Origin: Planctomycetota bacterium | Lineage (GTDB): Bacteria > Planctomycetota > Phycisphaerae > Tepidisphaerales > Tepidisphaeraceae | Reading direction: 5' to 3' | NCBI GenBank assembly: GCA_039182125.1 | Contig: JBCDCH010000007.1 | Coordinates: forward strand, 24,708-88,707 | DNA length: 64,000 bases | Part shown: positions 25,701 to 32,858 of the stretch, one piece after another | How the letters are laid out: each line of letters begins with the position of its first letter | Position numbering within the stretch: position 1 is the first letter of the stretch | Notes under the pieces: model-generated | Databases searched by the model: none | Told to the model about the DNA's origin: nothing | The model's input: only the letters and a program-made list of their open reading frames with translations | Position numbers and translations under genes: made by a program

Positions 25701-25791
25701 TCCGGATTCGCTGTTCGGGGACGAGGAGACGGCGGGCATCCTCAAAGCGCCGGCTGACCGTCCACGTGGTCGGCTAGTGCTCGACCGCTGA
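22759..25791 (+). CDS. Secreted delta-60 repeat protein with LEPR-XLL leader and dockerin
   Basis: A 1010-residue surface or secreted protein. The N-terminus CETLEARKLLSA is the planctomycete LEPR-XLL-type leader. The body is built of delta-60 repeats (about 50-60 residues each, with cores such as RRFNTDGTLDTTFASSGIY, SRFLADGTPDPSFGTDG and VSKFDTSGDLDPSYGTNG), which predict a beta-propeller. The C-terminus holds a type I dockerin with two calcium loops, DLDGDLDVDLFDAITLQRNF and DLDYDGDVDLFDAIALVRNF. Dockerins dock on cohesins, none of which is in this window. Its last 50 bases overlap the end of the convergent flavoprotein gene. Confidence 0.9.
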   Translation: MQQLKKAADRVARCETLEARKLLSAATLDLDWGQGDPDVPDGVGTIQAFAPNDISVTGLTPLPDGGTLITGRLNSSIGEGIVLRRLADGSPNLNFGTGGEQRYDLLPFGKVLPQADGTFIAMPSASNDDSQPALVRLAADGTLLGPFFDPDSELTGQNQDVEPLSDGGFLLVTYNGLAKINADGTVDTDFGDDGYVVADVIDSARFQSFDAAVQDDGKILVAGEKRTFIQSTDDMGQVRRFNTDGTLDTTFASSGIYEFGTPDFILEQIEIVDVDFTGQTSIVVAGDNRDDGFFADPARDDTVVVRLLMNGTPDPNFSGDGVVLFEGLDVTDIAITPGDGVLLGGLRIPDNQLESTSLMVRVNAFGGIDTVNFGDAGLVTIVDETRVPLSRVLFFLDDVGQAHFATSAYPKFDTFVSGLITGEVSPVGGVDADPITFFDGVQTSSVLGAAVDSNGRPVLTGSFINAFGTAPVARFTDTGLPDTTFDGDGLTLSAGTGSVPTFFDIEVDALNRVVTGGQSRGPFTPDGQSTDIPVVSRFLADGTPDPSFGTDGTVSLSTDLVIPNLIRLDVLSDGSIFAVGTGRDTSVDGNPSRAYVARIGADGTVLLGPTVLALPGSNPVFTEVLALDHGNVLLGGRVNLDGGTRARIVIKLTPTGDFASFGDSGVLLLDQPGSDDEGIARLLADSSGIYAVGNGTDTATFDKQIIVSKFDTSGDLDPSYGTNGTLVVTTSDASDSLRDAVLFDDASEAPGELLVLVNRSTGDDQSVLVRIDATGVVEELETGTNISGIRLLPVGGGRVAVAGRIDGKFATFAVELGQAPQLVQSNFDAEQSAVLNFEFDQPITADAASLSIVNMAGNPLDANNFVATVRGNSIRFTYAPNGGNAPLPSGRYLATLTGVADEPAVLNFTFQAADLDGDLDVDLFDAITLQRNFGRTDDPLYSDGDLDYDGDVDLFDAIALVRNFGTSLPPAAGFRGLFANGPDSLFGDEETAGILKAPADRPRGRLVLDR

Positions 25792-26749
25792 GGTGGGCGT
25801 GTTCGGCTTTGTCGCCGAGGCACCAGTCGCCGCAGGCGGCGAGGCCGGCGGCTTCGTCGAACACGAACGGCTCGCCCAACGGTTTGTCGCAACGGCTGTA
25901 TCGCCAGCGGTGCGCGGCCTTGTAGATCGGATTAAGCCCGAGCAGGTCCTTGGCGGCAGCGGCGAGATCGTTGGCGACGTCGGCTTTGTCGCGTTCGAGG
26001 TTGGCCTCGGACCATTCGTGACTCGCGAGCAACGTCCACGCATCACGACGGCCGGGGGTGGCCATGAGCCAGCCCGCGATCGGGTGGGTTTCGACCATGG
26101 CGGCATCGAACGGGACGTCCGGTTCGCCGGCGTAGGCGAACATCCCCGCCCATTGCGGCCGAAGGTGAACCTCGCCGAGCTTTTCCACCACCGGCGCGGC
26201 GATCGGGTGGTCCTCGAGTAGCTCGACGGTCTGCACCGGCGGGCTGGTGAAGACGACCAGATCGAAGCCGCCGACGCAACGCCCGTTCTCGAAATGCAGG
26301 TACCAGCGATCGCTCTTCTCACCGGCACGGCGTTCGAGCTTGATGAGCTTGCGACGGGTGCGAACGTCGATGTTGGTGGCGAGATACTTGGCCGGCTCGT
26401 TCATGCCGGGCGTGCCGACGTACCGACGGCGCTCGGGTGCGTCGACGACTTCGCCGTTGCGAATGCGGGCGACCTTGCCGATGTAGGGCGCAACCAAGCC
26501 ACGCTCCTGCCAGATTTCCAATGCTTGGGCGAAAGCGTTCGAGGACGCGGTGAAGTACTGTGCCCCGTGGTGGAAACGACGCAGGCTCACGTCGCCGTCA
26601 TGGTCGACATCGACGCGGCGTTGGCTGGTGCGTCCGCCCGGGCCGCGCCCCTTGTCGAAGACACTGACACTGCCGCCGTGGGCCACGAAGCGGTTGGCGA
26701 AGGTCAATCCGGCGAGGCCGGCCCCGATGACGGCGGTGTTTGGGAGCAC
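25742..26749 (-). CDS. Renalase-like FAD-dependent oxidoreductase
   Basis: A 335-residue flavoprotein of the NAD(P)/FAD amine-oxidase superfamily. The N-terminal dinucleotide motif is AVIGAGLAGLTFANRF, followed by FDKGRGPGGRTSQRR, a renalase-type GxGGR(T/M)S..R box, and HHGAQYFTA. The C-terminal FAD-closing motif is AACGDWCLGDKAEHAHLSG. Renalase-like enzymes oxidise isomers of dihydro-NAD(P) or small amines; the substrate here is unproven. The gene converges on and overlaps the delta-60 protein gene by 50 bases. The start leaves 90 bases to the divergent Cys-rich gene. Confidence 0.85.
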   Translation of the reverse strand: MLPNTAVIGAGLAGLTFANRFVAHGGSVSVFDKGRGPGGRTSQRRVDVDHDGDVSLRRFHHGAQYFTASSNAFAQALEIWQERGLVAPYIGKVARIRNGEVVDAPERRRYVGTPGMNEPAKYLATNIDVRTRRKLIKLERRAGEKSDRWYLHFENGRCVGGFDLVVFTSPPVQTVELLEDHPIAAPVVEKLGEVHLRPQWAGMFAYAGEPDVPFDAAMVETHPIAGWLMATPGRRDAWTLLASHEWSEANLERDKADVANDLAAAAKDLLGLNPIYKAAHRWRYSRCDKPLGEPFVFDEAAGLAACGDWCLGDKAEHAHLSGRALADHVDGQPAL

Positions 26750-26838
26750 ACCCCGAGGTTAGGAGAAAAGTTCACCGCCGGAACGGCAAGACCCAAACGG
26801 GATGGCGACGAACACGGCGGTAGTCCGATAACTCCGAC

Positions 26839-27363
26839 ATGCTCGCGAAGGCGGCTTACCTGCACATGCGCGCCCGTTGGCGTCAATGGCGTGGCCATGG
26901 CGATCCGCGATTTGCCGAGAAGCTCGCGGTTTGTGAAAAGTGTCCGTTACGTTCGGCACGTGGTGGCGTCTTCTACTGCGGCGTGCCGGTTTGGGAGCGC
27001 CTCACCCCGCGGTCGACGACGGCGGCCGGCTGTGGTTGTCCGCTGCACGTCAAAGCGCGCGACCGGGACAGCCATTGCCCGCTTACCGTCAATGGTCGGG
27101 AAGTAACGGGTGATTTCGTGACCGCCGGTCCGGTCGGGTCACGCGATGCGTTGGGCAGCAAAGGCGATCATCACCGGGACGATCGTGTCAGGAAAACATC
27201 GGTCGGGGTTGATTCCGAGCCAAGGGACGGACAATGCGAGTGCAAGTGGTGCAACACGCTGCGCGACAACCCGACTTCACCGCCCTCAAGGACGTCCGAG
27301 CCGACGTCCCGGTGGGTTCTCCGGTCGAAACTCCAAGCAGCAATCGGGACAAGAGCGGCATAA
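26839..27363 (+). CDS. Small Cys-rich hypothetical protein (C-terminal end uncertain)
   Basis: The first 90 residues look genuine: a basic helix (MRARWRQWRGHGDPRFAEKL) and a cysteine cluster in the order CEKCPL, YCGVPVWERL, CGCPLHVKARDR and HCPL, which resembles a zinc-binding ribbon or knuckle. After about base 27105 the translation becomes Arg/Ser/Thr-rich and loses this character, while a stop would be available in another frame there. The real protein may therefore end near 27110 through an unseen frameshift, or the tail may be a run-on. The frame overlaps the start of the following glycosyltransferase gene by 130 bases. Function unknown. Confidence 0.5.
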   Translation: MLAKAAYLHMRARWRQWRGHGDPRFAEKLAVCEKCPLRSARGGVFYCGVPVWERLTPRSTTAAGCGCPLHVKARDRDSHCPLTVNGREVTGDFVTAGPVGSRDALGSKGDHHRDDRVRKTSVGVDSEPRDGQCECKWCNTLRDNPTSPPSRTSEPTSRWVLRSKLQAAIGTRAA

Positions 27364-29000
27364 GCGAGCAGCCGGAACATCCGCCGACAGAACCCCGAGA
27401 CAACGACACCCCCACCGATCCCGGCGCAGCCGAACGAACACCCGGCAGCGATTTCACCGACTGGCTCCCACGCCACATGATCGTTGCGACGCTGGTGCTG
27501 CTACCGATCTGGCTGGCGGCATTCAACGGGCAATGGCGAATCGGTTCCGACACCGCGCTTTATCGCGTCGTCGCCCGGTCGATCGTCGAGACCGGAACAT
27601 ACCGGCACGGAATGCTGCCCGAGACGCACGTGTTTCCGGGCCTGCCGATGTCGCTCGCGGGCGTCCAGTCCATCTTCGGCGAGGCAGATCTGCCGCCCGT
27701 GCTGCTAATCAATCTGATGGCCATCGGCGTGCTTGTGCTGACGTACAAGCTGATCCGTACCAACTTCGAGCCATGGGTCGCGGCGTGTGTGACGTTCGGG
27801 ATGGCGCTCAACGGTGAACTCCTGCTGCACACGCAGGAGATTCTTACCGACGTGCCGTTCTTGCTGGGCGTTGTTGCCGCGTGGTGGGGTTGGGAGAGGT
27901 TCCAACGACCCGGTCAACGCGTCACCGGCGGCGTGTTGCTGGTACTCGGACTGGCTTTCGCGGCTTCGATGCGGCCGACGTTTTGGGTACTCGCCGGCGC
28001 GTGGCTGATCGTGAGTACATGGAAGGCGATCGCCGGCCCGAACCGTCTCATCCATGCGAGCGTGGTGGCGCTGGTCGCGATCGTCGGGGTGTCGCTGATC
28101 ATCCTCGATCCGAGGTTCACCGGCTTCAACGTGCTCAACGGAGGATACGAGATGCGGGCCGTCGAAGCGGTCGGCGAGCTCGACGGCGGAATCCTCGGCA
28201 ACGTCATGCACGTATTCGGTCGGCAACTGCCGCACGGATTCTTCGGCGAACCGATGAGCCCCTTTGGCCTGATCTGGGCCGCGCCGTTGCTCGTGGGGCT
28301 GGTCATGGTCACCCGGCGTGTTCCGCTTTGGGGGGTCACCGCCTGGCTGCTGATCGGAACGACGGTCGTGCTTAGCGCGGCACCGCGGTACTACCTCATG
28401 ATCCTGCCGGTCCTCTGGCTCGGATGGGTGCTGTTCGCCCAGCAGGTGTGGCACTGGACCGACCGCTGGCTGCGGAGTCCGGGCGGGCGAAAGTGGGAGC
28501 GGAAACTTCCGCCGAACTTCGCCGGCTTCGCGATGTGCCTGGTGATCCTGTTGGTACCGCTGACCAACGCGGCGTCGATCGTGAATCTGATCTGGGAACA
28601 ACGCCAACCCGACTTCTTGAACAACTACGCCGAAGGAAAGTACTTACCCATGATCGAAGCGGCCGGTGTTGTCGCCGCGCACACCGACCCCGACGACATC
28701 GTCATTGCTCCCGGACCGCGCGTGCTTTCGTATTTCGCCCGGCGGACCGTCATCGGTGACCCGCAGTTCTACGGCACCGGCGGCGACAAGCAGGCCCTTG
28801 CGATCTTCTCCGATATCGAGCCCGATTGGTGCGTGTTCCCCGCCAGCGCGTATCGCGAAACCGACCGGCGACTCACCCGCCTTCTCGACAACAGCCAACG
28901 TGACGCGCCGATCGTGGCCACCGAGCCGGTACAGTGGCTCGATCTGACCGTCGGCGAAACCGAGTGGTATCTCGCCCGTCCGGTACGCCGCGAGGAGTAA
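27234..29000 (+). CDS. GT39/ArnT-like membrane glycosyltransferase
   Basis: A 588-residue polytopic protein. After a disordered acidic/Pro-rich N-terminus of about 80 residues, some ten hydrophobic helices begin at VATLVLLPIWLAAF. The first periplasmic loop has the GSDTALYRVVARSIVETGTY segment, matching the D-x-x-x-Y-x-x-x-A pattern of dolichyl-phosphate-mannose/ArnT-type (GT-C fold) transferases that use lipid-linked sugars on the periplasmic face. The C-terminal soluble part (VVAAHTDPDDIVIAPGPRVL) is the usual ArnT/PMT-like lumenal domain. The exact start is uncertain; the ATG at 27234 overlaps the Cys-rich ORF. It heads a same-strand block with a methyltransferase and two more glycosyltransferases. 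Confidence 0.8.
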   Translation: MRVQVVQHAARQPDFTALKDVRADVPVGSPVETPSSNRDKSGISEQPEHPPTEPRDNDTPTDPGAAERTPGSDFTDWLPRHMIVATLVLLPIWLAAFNGQWRIGSDTALYRVVARSIVETGTYRHGMLPETHVFPGLPMSLAGVQSIFGEADLPPVLLINLMAIGVLVLTYKLIRTNFEPWVAACVTFGMALNGELLLHTQEILTDVPFLLGVVAAWWGWERFQRPGQRVTGGVLLVLGLAFAASMRPTFWVLAGAWLIVSTWKAIAGPNRLIHASVVALVAIVGVSLIILDPRFTGFNVLNGGYEMRAVEAVGELDGGILGNVMHVFGRQLPHGFFGEPMSPFGLIWAAPLLVGLVMVTRRVPLWGVTAWLLIGTTVVLSAAPRYYLMILPVLWLGWVLFAQQVWHWTDRWLRSPGGRKWERKLPPNFAGFAMCLVILLVPLTNAASIVNLIWEQRQPDFLNNYAEGKYLPMIEAAGVVAAHTDPDDIVIAPGPRVLSYFARRTVIGDPQFYGTGGDKQALAIFSDIEPDWCVFPASAYRETDRRLTRLLDNSQRDAPIVATEPVQWLDLTVGETEWYLARPVRREE

Positions 29001-29082
29001 CGGCCTCACCTCGGCTAAAGTTTGACTTCGCCAGCCCGTGGGCGTGTCATGGGCGCGCGGCAGGACCGCACCTCTTTTTCTC

Positions 29083-29925
29083 ATGCACCTCGCAACCGGC
29101 ATCCCGACCCTCGACGGCCTCGCCGAGCTTCAGCGCTCGCCGCTCTACGACGCCCACACCGCCTCCAACCAGGCGTTTCTCGACAAACACGGCCCCGCGC
29201 TCAAGGACTACGGCGACTACTGGGGCCAACACCCTTTCAAGATGTGGTCGCGGCGTTGGGAGTACCCTTTCGCCGGCAGTCGCGTGATGGAGTATGCCGA
29301 GTCGATCGGGCGAACGGACCTGAAGATCCTCGACGCCGGCAGCGGCGTGACGTACCTGCCGTACATGCTCATCGACAACCTCGACGGTGCCGAAGTCCTC
29401 GCGGTCGACAACGACGAGAGCTACATCCCGATGTTCGCGGCGATCAACGAGGCCCGTGGCAACGAGCGCGTCTCGTTCAAGCCGGCGATGCTTCAAGACC
29501 TGCCGCTCGAAGGCGACTCGCTTGATGTGGTCATGTGCGTCAGCGTTCTCGAGCACACCGACCGGTACGACACGATCCTCACGGAGTTTCGCCGCGTGCT
29601 CAAACCCGGCGGAGCGTTGGTGCTGACGTTCGACCTATCGCTCGACGGGAAGTTCAACCTGAAGCGTGAAGCGGCGACGGCGCTACTCGACTTCGTCAGC
29701 GAACACTTCGAGCCGGAAGCGGACGTGAAGCCGCTACTCGAACAATGGGGCCAACCGGGCACGATGACGACGGATCATGTGGACAAGACCGAGCCCGAGC
29801 TTCTGCCGTGGCGCTACCCGCGGTTCGTACACGCGGTGCATGACATGGTGAAAGGTCGCGGCTGGACCGGCGGGTTCCGTAGCAAGAGTGTTTTCTGTCT
29901 TGCCGCGCGCAAGCCGACTTCGTGA
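29083..29925 (+). CDS. Class I SAM-dependent methyltransferase
   Basis: A 280-residue methyltransferase. Motif I is ILDAGSGVTYLPYML, the acidic residue closing beta-2 is in VLAVDNDES, motif IV-like is VVMCVSVLEHTDRY and post-motif IV is FRRVLKPGGALVLTFDLS. The substrate cannot be predicted. ATG at 29083 is preferred over a GTG at 29038, because the upstream residues are unlike the family. It sits between two GT39-type glycosyltransferase genes on the same strand, so it plausibly modifies the same glycan or lipid carrier. Confidence 0.85.
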   Translation: MHLATGIPTLDGLAELQRSPLYDAHTASNQAFLDKHGPALKDYGDYWGQHPFKMWSRRWEYPFAGSRVMEYAESIGRTDLKILDAGSGVTYLPYMLIDNLDGAEVLAVDNDESYIPMFAAINEARGNERVSFKPAMLQDLPLEGDSLDVVMCVSVLEHTDRYDTILTEFRRVLKPGGALVLTFDLSLDGKFNLKREAATALLDFVSEHFEPEADVKPLLEQWGQPGTMTTDHVDKTEPELLPWRYPRFVHAVHDMVKGRGWTGGFRSKSVFCLAARKPTS

Positions 29926-29946
29926 GCAACTTTTTCAAGGGTGGGT

Positions 29947-31815
29947 ATGGACGGCGCGACTTTGGACAGCTCGGTCAACGCTCGGGGCGGCGACGACTCG
30001 ACACGCTCGGCGGAACCGGTGCGGCGTGAGATCCCAACCACCGCTGATGCCGAGATCGAGCCGGCCACCACACCCGGGCCTCGGACGTGGCCGTGGCTCC
30101 TGTTCACCATCGCCTTTTGCACGATCCTCTTCGCCCTGCTGCACAACCCCTACTGGTCACCCGGCGGGGACTCCGAGGTCTACACCGCCGTCGCCCGCAA
30201 CATTGCCCAGGGCGACGGCTACATGTTCAACGGCGCGCCCTACGCCCTGTCGCCCCCGGGCTGGCCGTTGTTGCTCGCGGGGCTGATGAAGATCTCGCCG
30301 ACGTTCGCGTTTCTCAAGGCCGCCCAGATCGTGATGATGGTCGGAGCGCTGGCGATGTTTTTCCAGATCGGCACGCGTCTGGCCCCGCCGGCGCTGGCCG
30401 CGATCGCGACGTGCCTGGCCGCGCTGTTGCACCCGCTCTATCAACTCACGTTCCTACTCCACTCCGAACCGCTGTACATGCTGCTCGGCACGTCGGCGGT
30501 GCTTGTCGCCCTGCGTGTCGGCGAGGGAAGCAGTCGCTGGCTCGGCGTGATCGGCGCTTGCGTGCTGGCGGCACTGGCGGTGATCGTCCGCGATGCGGGG
30601 CTGTTCCACTTCATGCTCATCGGCGGGGCGTTCGCGATGGGGTTGCGTCGCGGACTGCCAAACGGCACGTGGCTTCGATCGGTCGGTGGCGTGTTGCTCT
30701 GCGGCGTGGTCATGGCCGGGACGTTCAAGATCAGCCGCGAACTCCGCACCCTCACCGACGAGCAGGCCCAACAGGTCGTCGACGCCGGCGGTATCGACGC
30801 CGGCTCGGACGAAACCGAGATAGCCGCGGCCGACGATCCTGAAGTCGAAATCCTCGACGCCGAAACCGTCGCCGGCACGCAGGTCCACACCAACATCCTC
30901 GCCGCACACGACGAGAACATCACCGTCGCGCAGGAACAGCTCTACCGCGCCGGCCGGTCGGGACAGTGGTTCGCGTGGCTGCTCTGGCACCCGATGCGCT
31001 TTGGTGCGTCGGTCCCGCAGATCAACATCCTCGCCCATGCCACAGGTTGGCTCACGATCAGCCTCCTGCTGGTCACGCTCGGTGTCGGGCTCTACCGCAA
31101 GCAGTGGCTCTGGCTTGGCGTTGCGCTGTACTGTGCCGCGTTCATCTTAGCCTGGCCGCAGGTCAACAACCGCTACCTCGTCCCCGCCGCACCGCTGATC
31201 ATCCTCGGCGTGCTCGTCGGCCTGCGGCATGTCACCGTCGGCAAGTTCCGCTGGCCGGGCCGTGTCCTTGCCGCCGCGTTTGTCCTTGCCATCCTCGGCA
31301 ACAACGGCGTGCTTTACGCCGTCGATGTCGCCATCGCGCGCAGCGGCGAGGCGTACTACGACCGCTTCGAGAACGGCGAGCACAAGGACCTGATCGCCGC
31401 CTGCAAGATGCTCCATGACGCCGACGTCGCCGACCGCGACGTGGCGATCACCGTGCGCTACTCCAACCTCGGCCGGACTCGCGAGAGCGCCTACGGCTTG
31501 CGGGCCGCGGTGTTGCTCACCGATGCGAACGTGATCCGCGTGGGTCGAAAAGACACGAAGTCCGGCCGCAGCGCGCGCCTGACCCGGCACGTCCGTGAAC
31601 TCGGCGCGAACTGGTACATCTACCGTGAGCCCGACAGCCCCTGGCGTGTTTGGCATTTCCGCCTGACCCGCGAACAACAGGAACAACTCACCGGCGAAAA
31701 AGTCGGCCGAGATTCGCGCGGCTGGATCCTCTACCGCGACGAGGATGGCAAGTCGCTCACCCGAACCGACGCCCCCGACCCCGGTGCCTGGCCGACGCGA
31801 GTGCCCGGACTGTGA
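29947..31815 (+). CDS. GT39-like membrane glycosyltransferase (second copy)
   Basis: A 622-residue polytopic protein with the same plan as the product at 27234: a disordered N-terminus of about 45 residues, hydrophobic helices from WPWLLFTIAFCTILFALL onward, and the acidic first-loop motif GGDSEVYTAVARNIAQGDGY. LSPPGWPLLLAGLMK resembles the second conserved loop of the PMT_2/GT39 family. An acidic insertion with many D/E residues lies near residue 280. It presumably transfers a sugar from a polyprenyl phosphate on the periplasmic side. Its stop overlaps the GTG start of the GT9 gene (GTGA), indicating translational coupling. Confidence 0.8.
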   Translation: MDGATLDSSVNARGGDDSTRSAEPVRREIPTTADAEIEPATTPGPRTWPWLLFTIAFCTILFALLHNPYWSPGGDSEVYTAVARNIAQGDGYMFNGAPYALSPPGWPLLLAGLMKISPTFAFLKAAQIVMMVGALAMFFQIGTRLAPPALAAIATCLAALLHPLYQLTFLLHSEPLYMLLGTSAVLVALRVGEGSSRWLGVIGACVLAALAVIVRDAGLFHFMLIGGAFAMGLRRGLPNGTWLRSVGGVLLCGVVMAGTFKISRELRTLTDEQAQQVVDAGGIDAGSDETEIAAADDPEVEILDAETVAGTQVHTNILAAHDENITVAQEQLYRAGRSGQWFAWLLWHPMRFGASVPQINILAHATGWLTISLLLVTLGVGLYRKQWLWLGVALYCAAFILAWPQVNNRYLVPAAPLIILGVLVGLRHVTVGKFRWPGRVLAAAFVLAILGNNGVLYAVDVAIARSGEAYYDRFENGEHKDLIAACKMLHDADVADRDVAITVRYSNLGRTRESAYGLRAAVLLTDANVIRVGRKDTKSGRSARLTRHVRELGANWYIYREPDSPWRVWHFRLTREQQEQLTGEKVGRDSRGWILYRDEDGKSLTRTDAPDPGAWPTRVPGL

Positions 31816-32849
31816 CGGCCGACCGACGCACATTCCTGATCCCCGTCATGGCCGGCATCGGCAACGCGCTCATGGCCCAGCCGATGGTGCGGCAACTGGG
31901 CGAAGCGTTTCCCGAATCGGTGATCCACATCGTGTCGCGCTTGCGGCCGATGCTTGACGTGTTCGACGGGCTACCGGGCGTGGCCGGATTGCATCACGTC
32001 TCGATCAAGCCGAAGCACGCCTTTGCAACGATCAAGGCGTTTCGCGGCATCGGGGCCGACGTGTGCATCGTGCCGTTCCCGAGCAACCGCTGGCAGTACC
32101 CGCTCATGGCCCGCGCTGGTCGGCCGAAGACGATCATTACGCACCGCTATCCGGTCGGCCGGTTCGCCGCGCTGGGGCTACTCGGCGGAACCAAAATCGA
32201 CCCGATCCCCGACGCGCATGACGTGGCGAACAACAACGCCCTGCTCCGCCCGCTCGGCATCGAGCCGGACGACACGATCGCTCCGCGGTGGGATGTCACC
32301 GAAGCGCAAGACGCCGCGGCGATCGAACTGCTCGGCGACCTCGCCGACGCGCGGCCGACGATCGTCCACGCCGGTTGCGGCAACACCGTGCTCGCCAAGG
32401 CCAAGCGTTGGCCCGTCGCCAAATTCGCGGCGTTGGTCGACGCGCTCCAAAGGCCGGTCGTGCTGTTCGAAGGGCCGGATGAATGCGGCGTCGCCGACGA
32501 GATCCTCGCCCACACCGACGCACGCCCGAAGATCACGCGCGTCACCGGCCCGCTCGGCCACACCGCAGCGCTACTCCAACGCTGCGGCCGATACGTCGGC
32601 ACCGACTCGGGCATCGCCCACCTCGCCGCCGCCGTCGGCACGCCGCCGGTCACCCTCTTCGGCCCCGCCGACCCCGACCGCGTCGCCCCCTTCGGCCACC
32701 GCCACCGCGTCGTCCAACCCCGCACCGGCCGATTCCCCGACGCCCCCTACCCGCTCCAAAGAACCAAGCCCCACCCCGGCGACCCCGACGCGATCAAGTC
32801 GATCGAAGTCGAGGACGTGCTGGCCAAGCTCGAACAAACGCGGGTGTAA
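31812..32849 (+). CDS. Glycosyltransferase family 9 (heptosyltransferase-like)
   Basis: A 345-residue GT-B fold enzyme of the ADP-heptose:LPS heptosyltransferase family. It shows FLIPVMAGIGNALMAQPMVR (N-terminal nucleotide-fold glycine region), DVCIVPFPSNRWQYPLMARA, a phosphate-binding IVHAGCGNTVLAKAKRWP segment and the family signature GTDSGIAHLAAAVGTPPVTL with ALFGP-like LFGPADP. The GTG start at 31812 overlaps the previous stop by four bases and was chosen over the frame's upstream opening (31650). Together with kdsA at 41242 it supports an LPS-type or other heptose/Kdo-containing envelope glycan. Confidence 0.9.
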   Translation: MTADRRTFLIPVMAGIGNALMAQPMVRQLGEAFPESVIHIVSRLRPMLDVFDGLPGVAGLHHVSIKPKHAFATIKAFRGIGADVCIVPFPSNRWQYPLMARAGRPKTIITHRYPVGRFAALGLLGGTKIDPIPDAHDVANNNALLRPLGIEPDDTIAPRWDVTEAQDAAAIELLGDLADARPTIVHAGCGNTVLAKAKRWPVAKFAALVDALQRPVVLFEGPDECGVADEILAHTDARPKITRVTGPLGHTAALLQRCGRYVGTDSGIAHLAAAVGTPPVTLFGPADPDRVAPFGHRHRVVQPRTGRFPDAPYPLQRTKPHPGDPDAIKSIEVEDVLAKLEQTRV

Positions 32850-32858
32850 AAGCCACCT

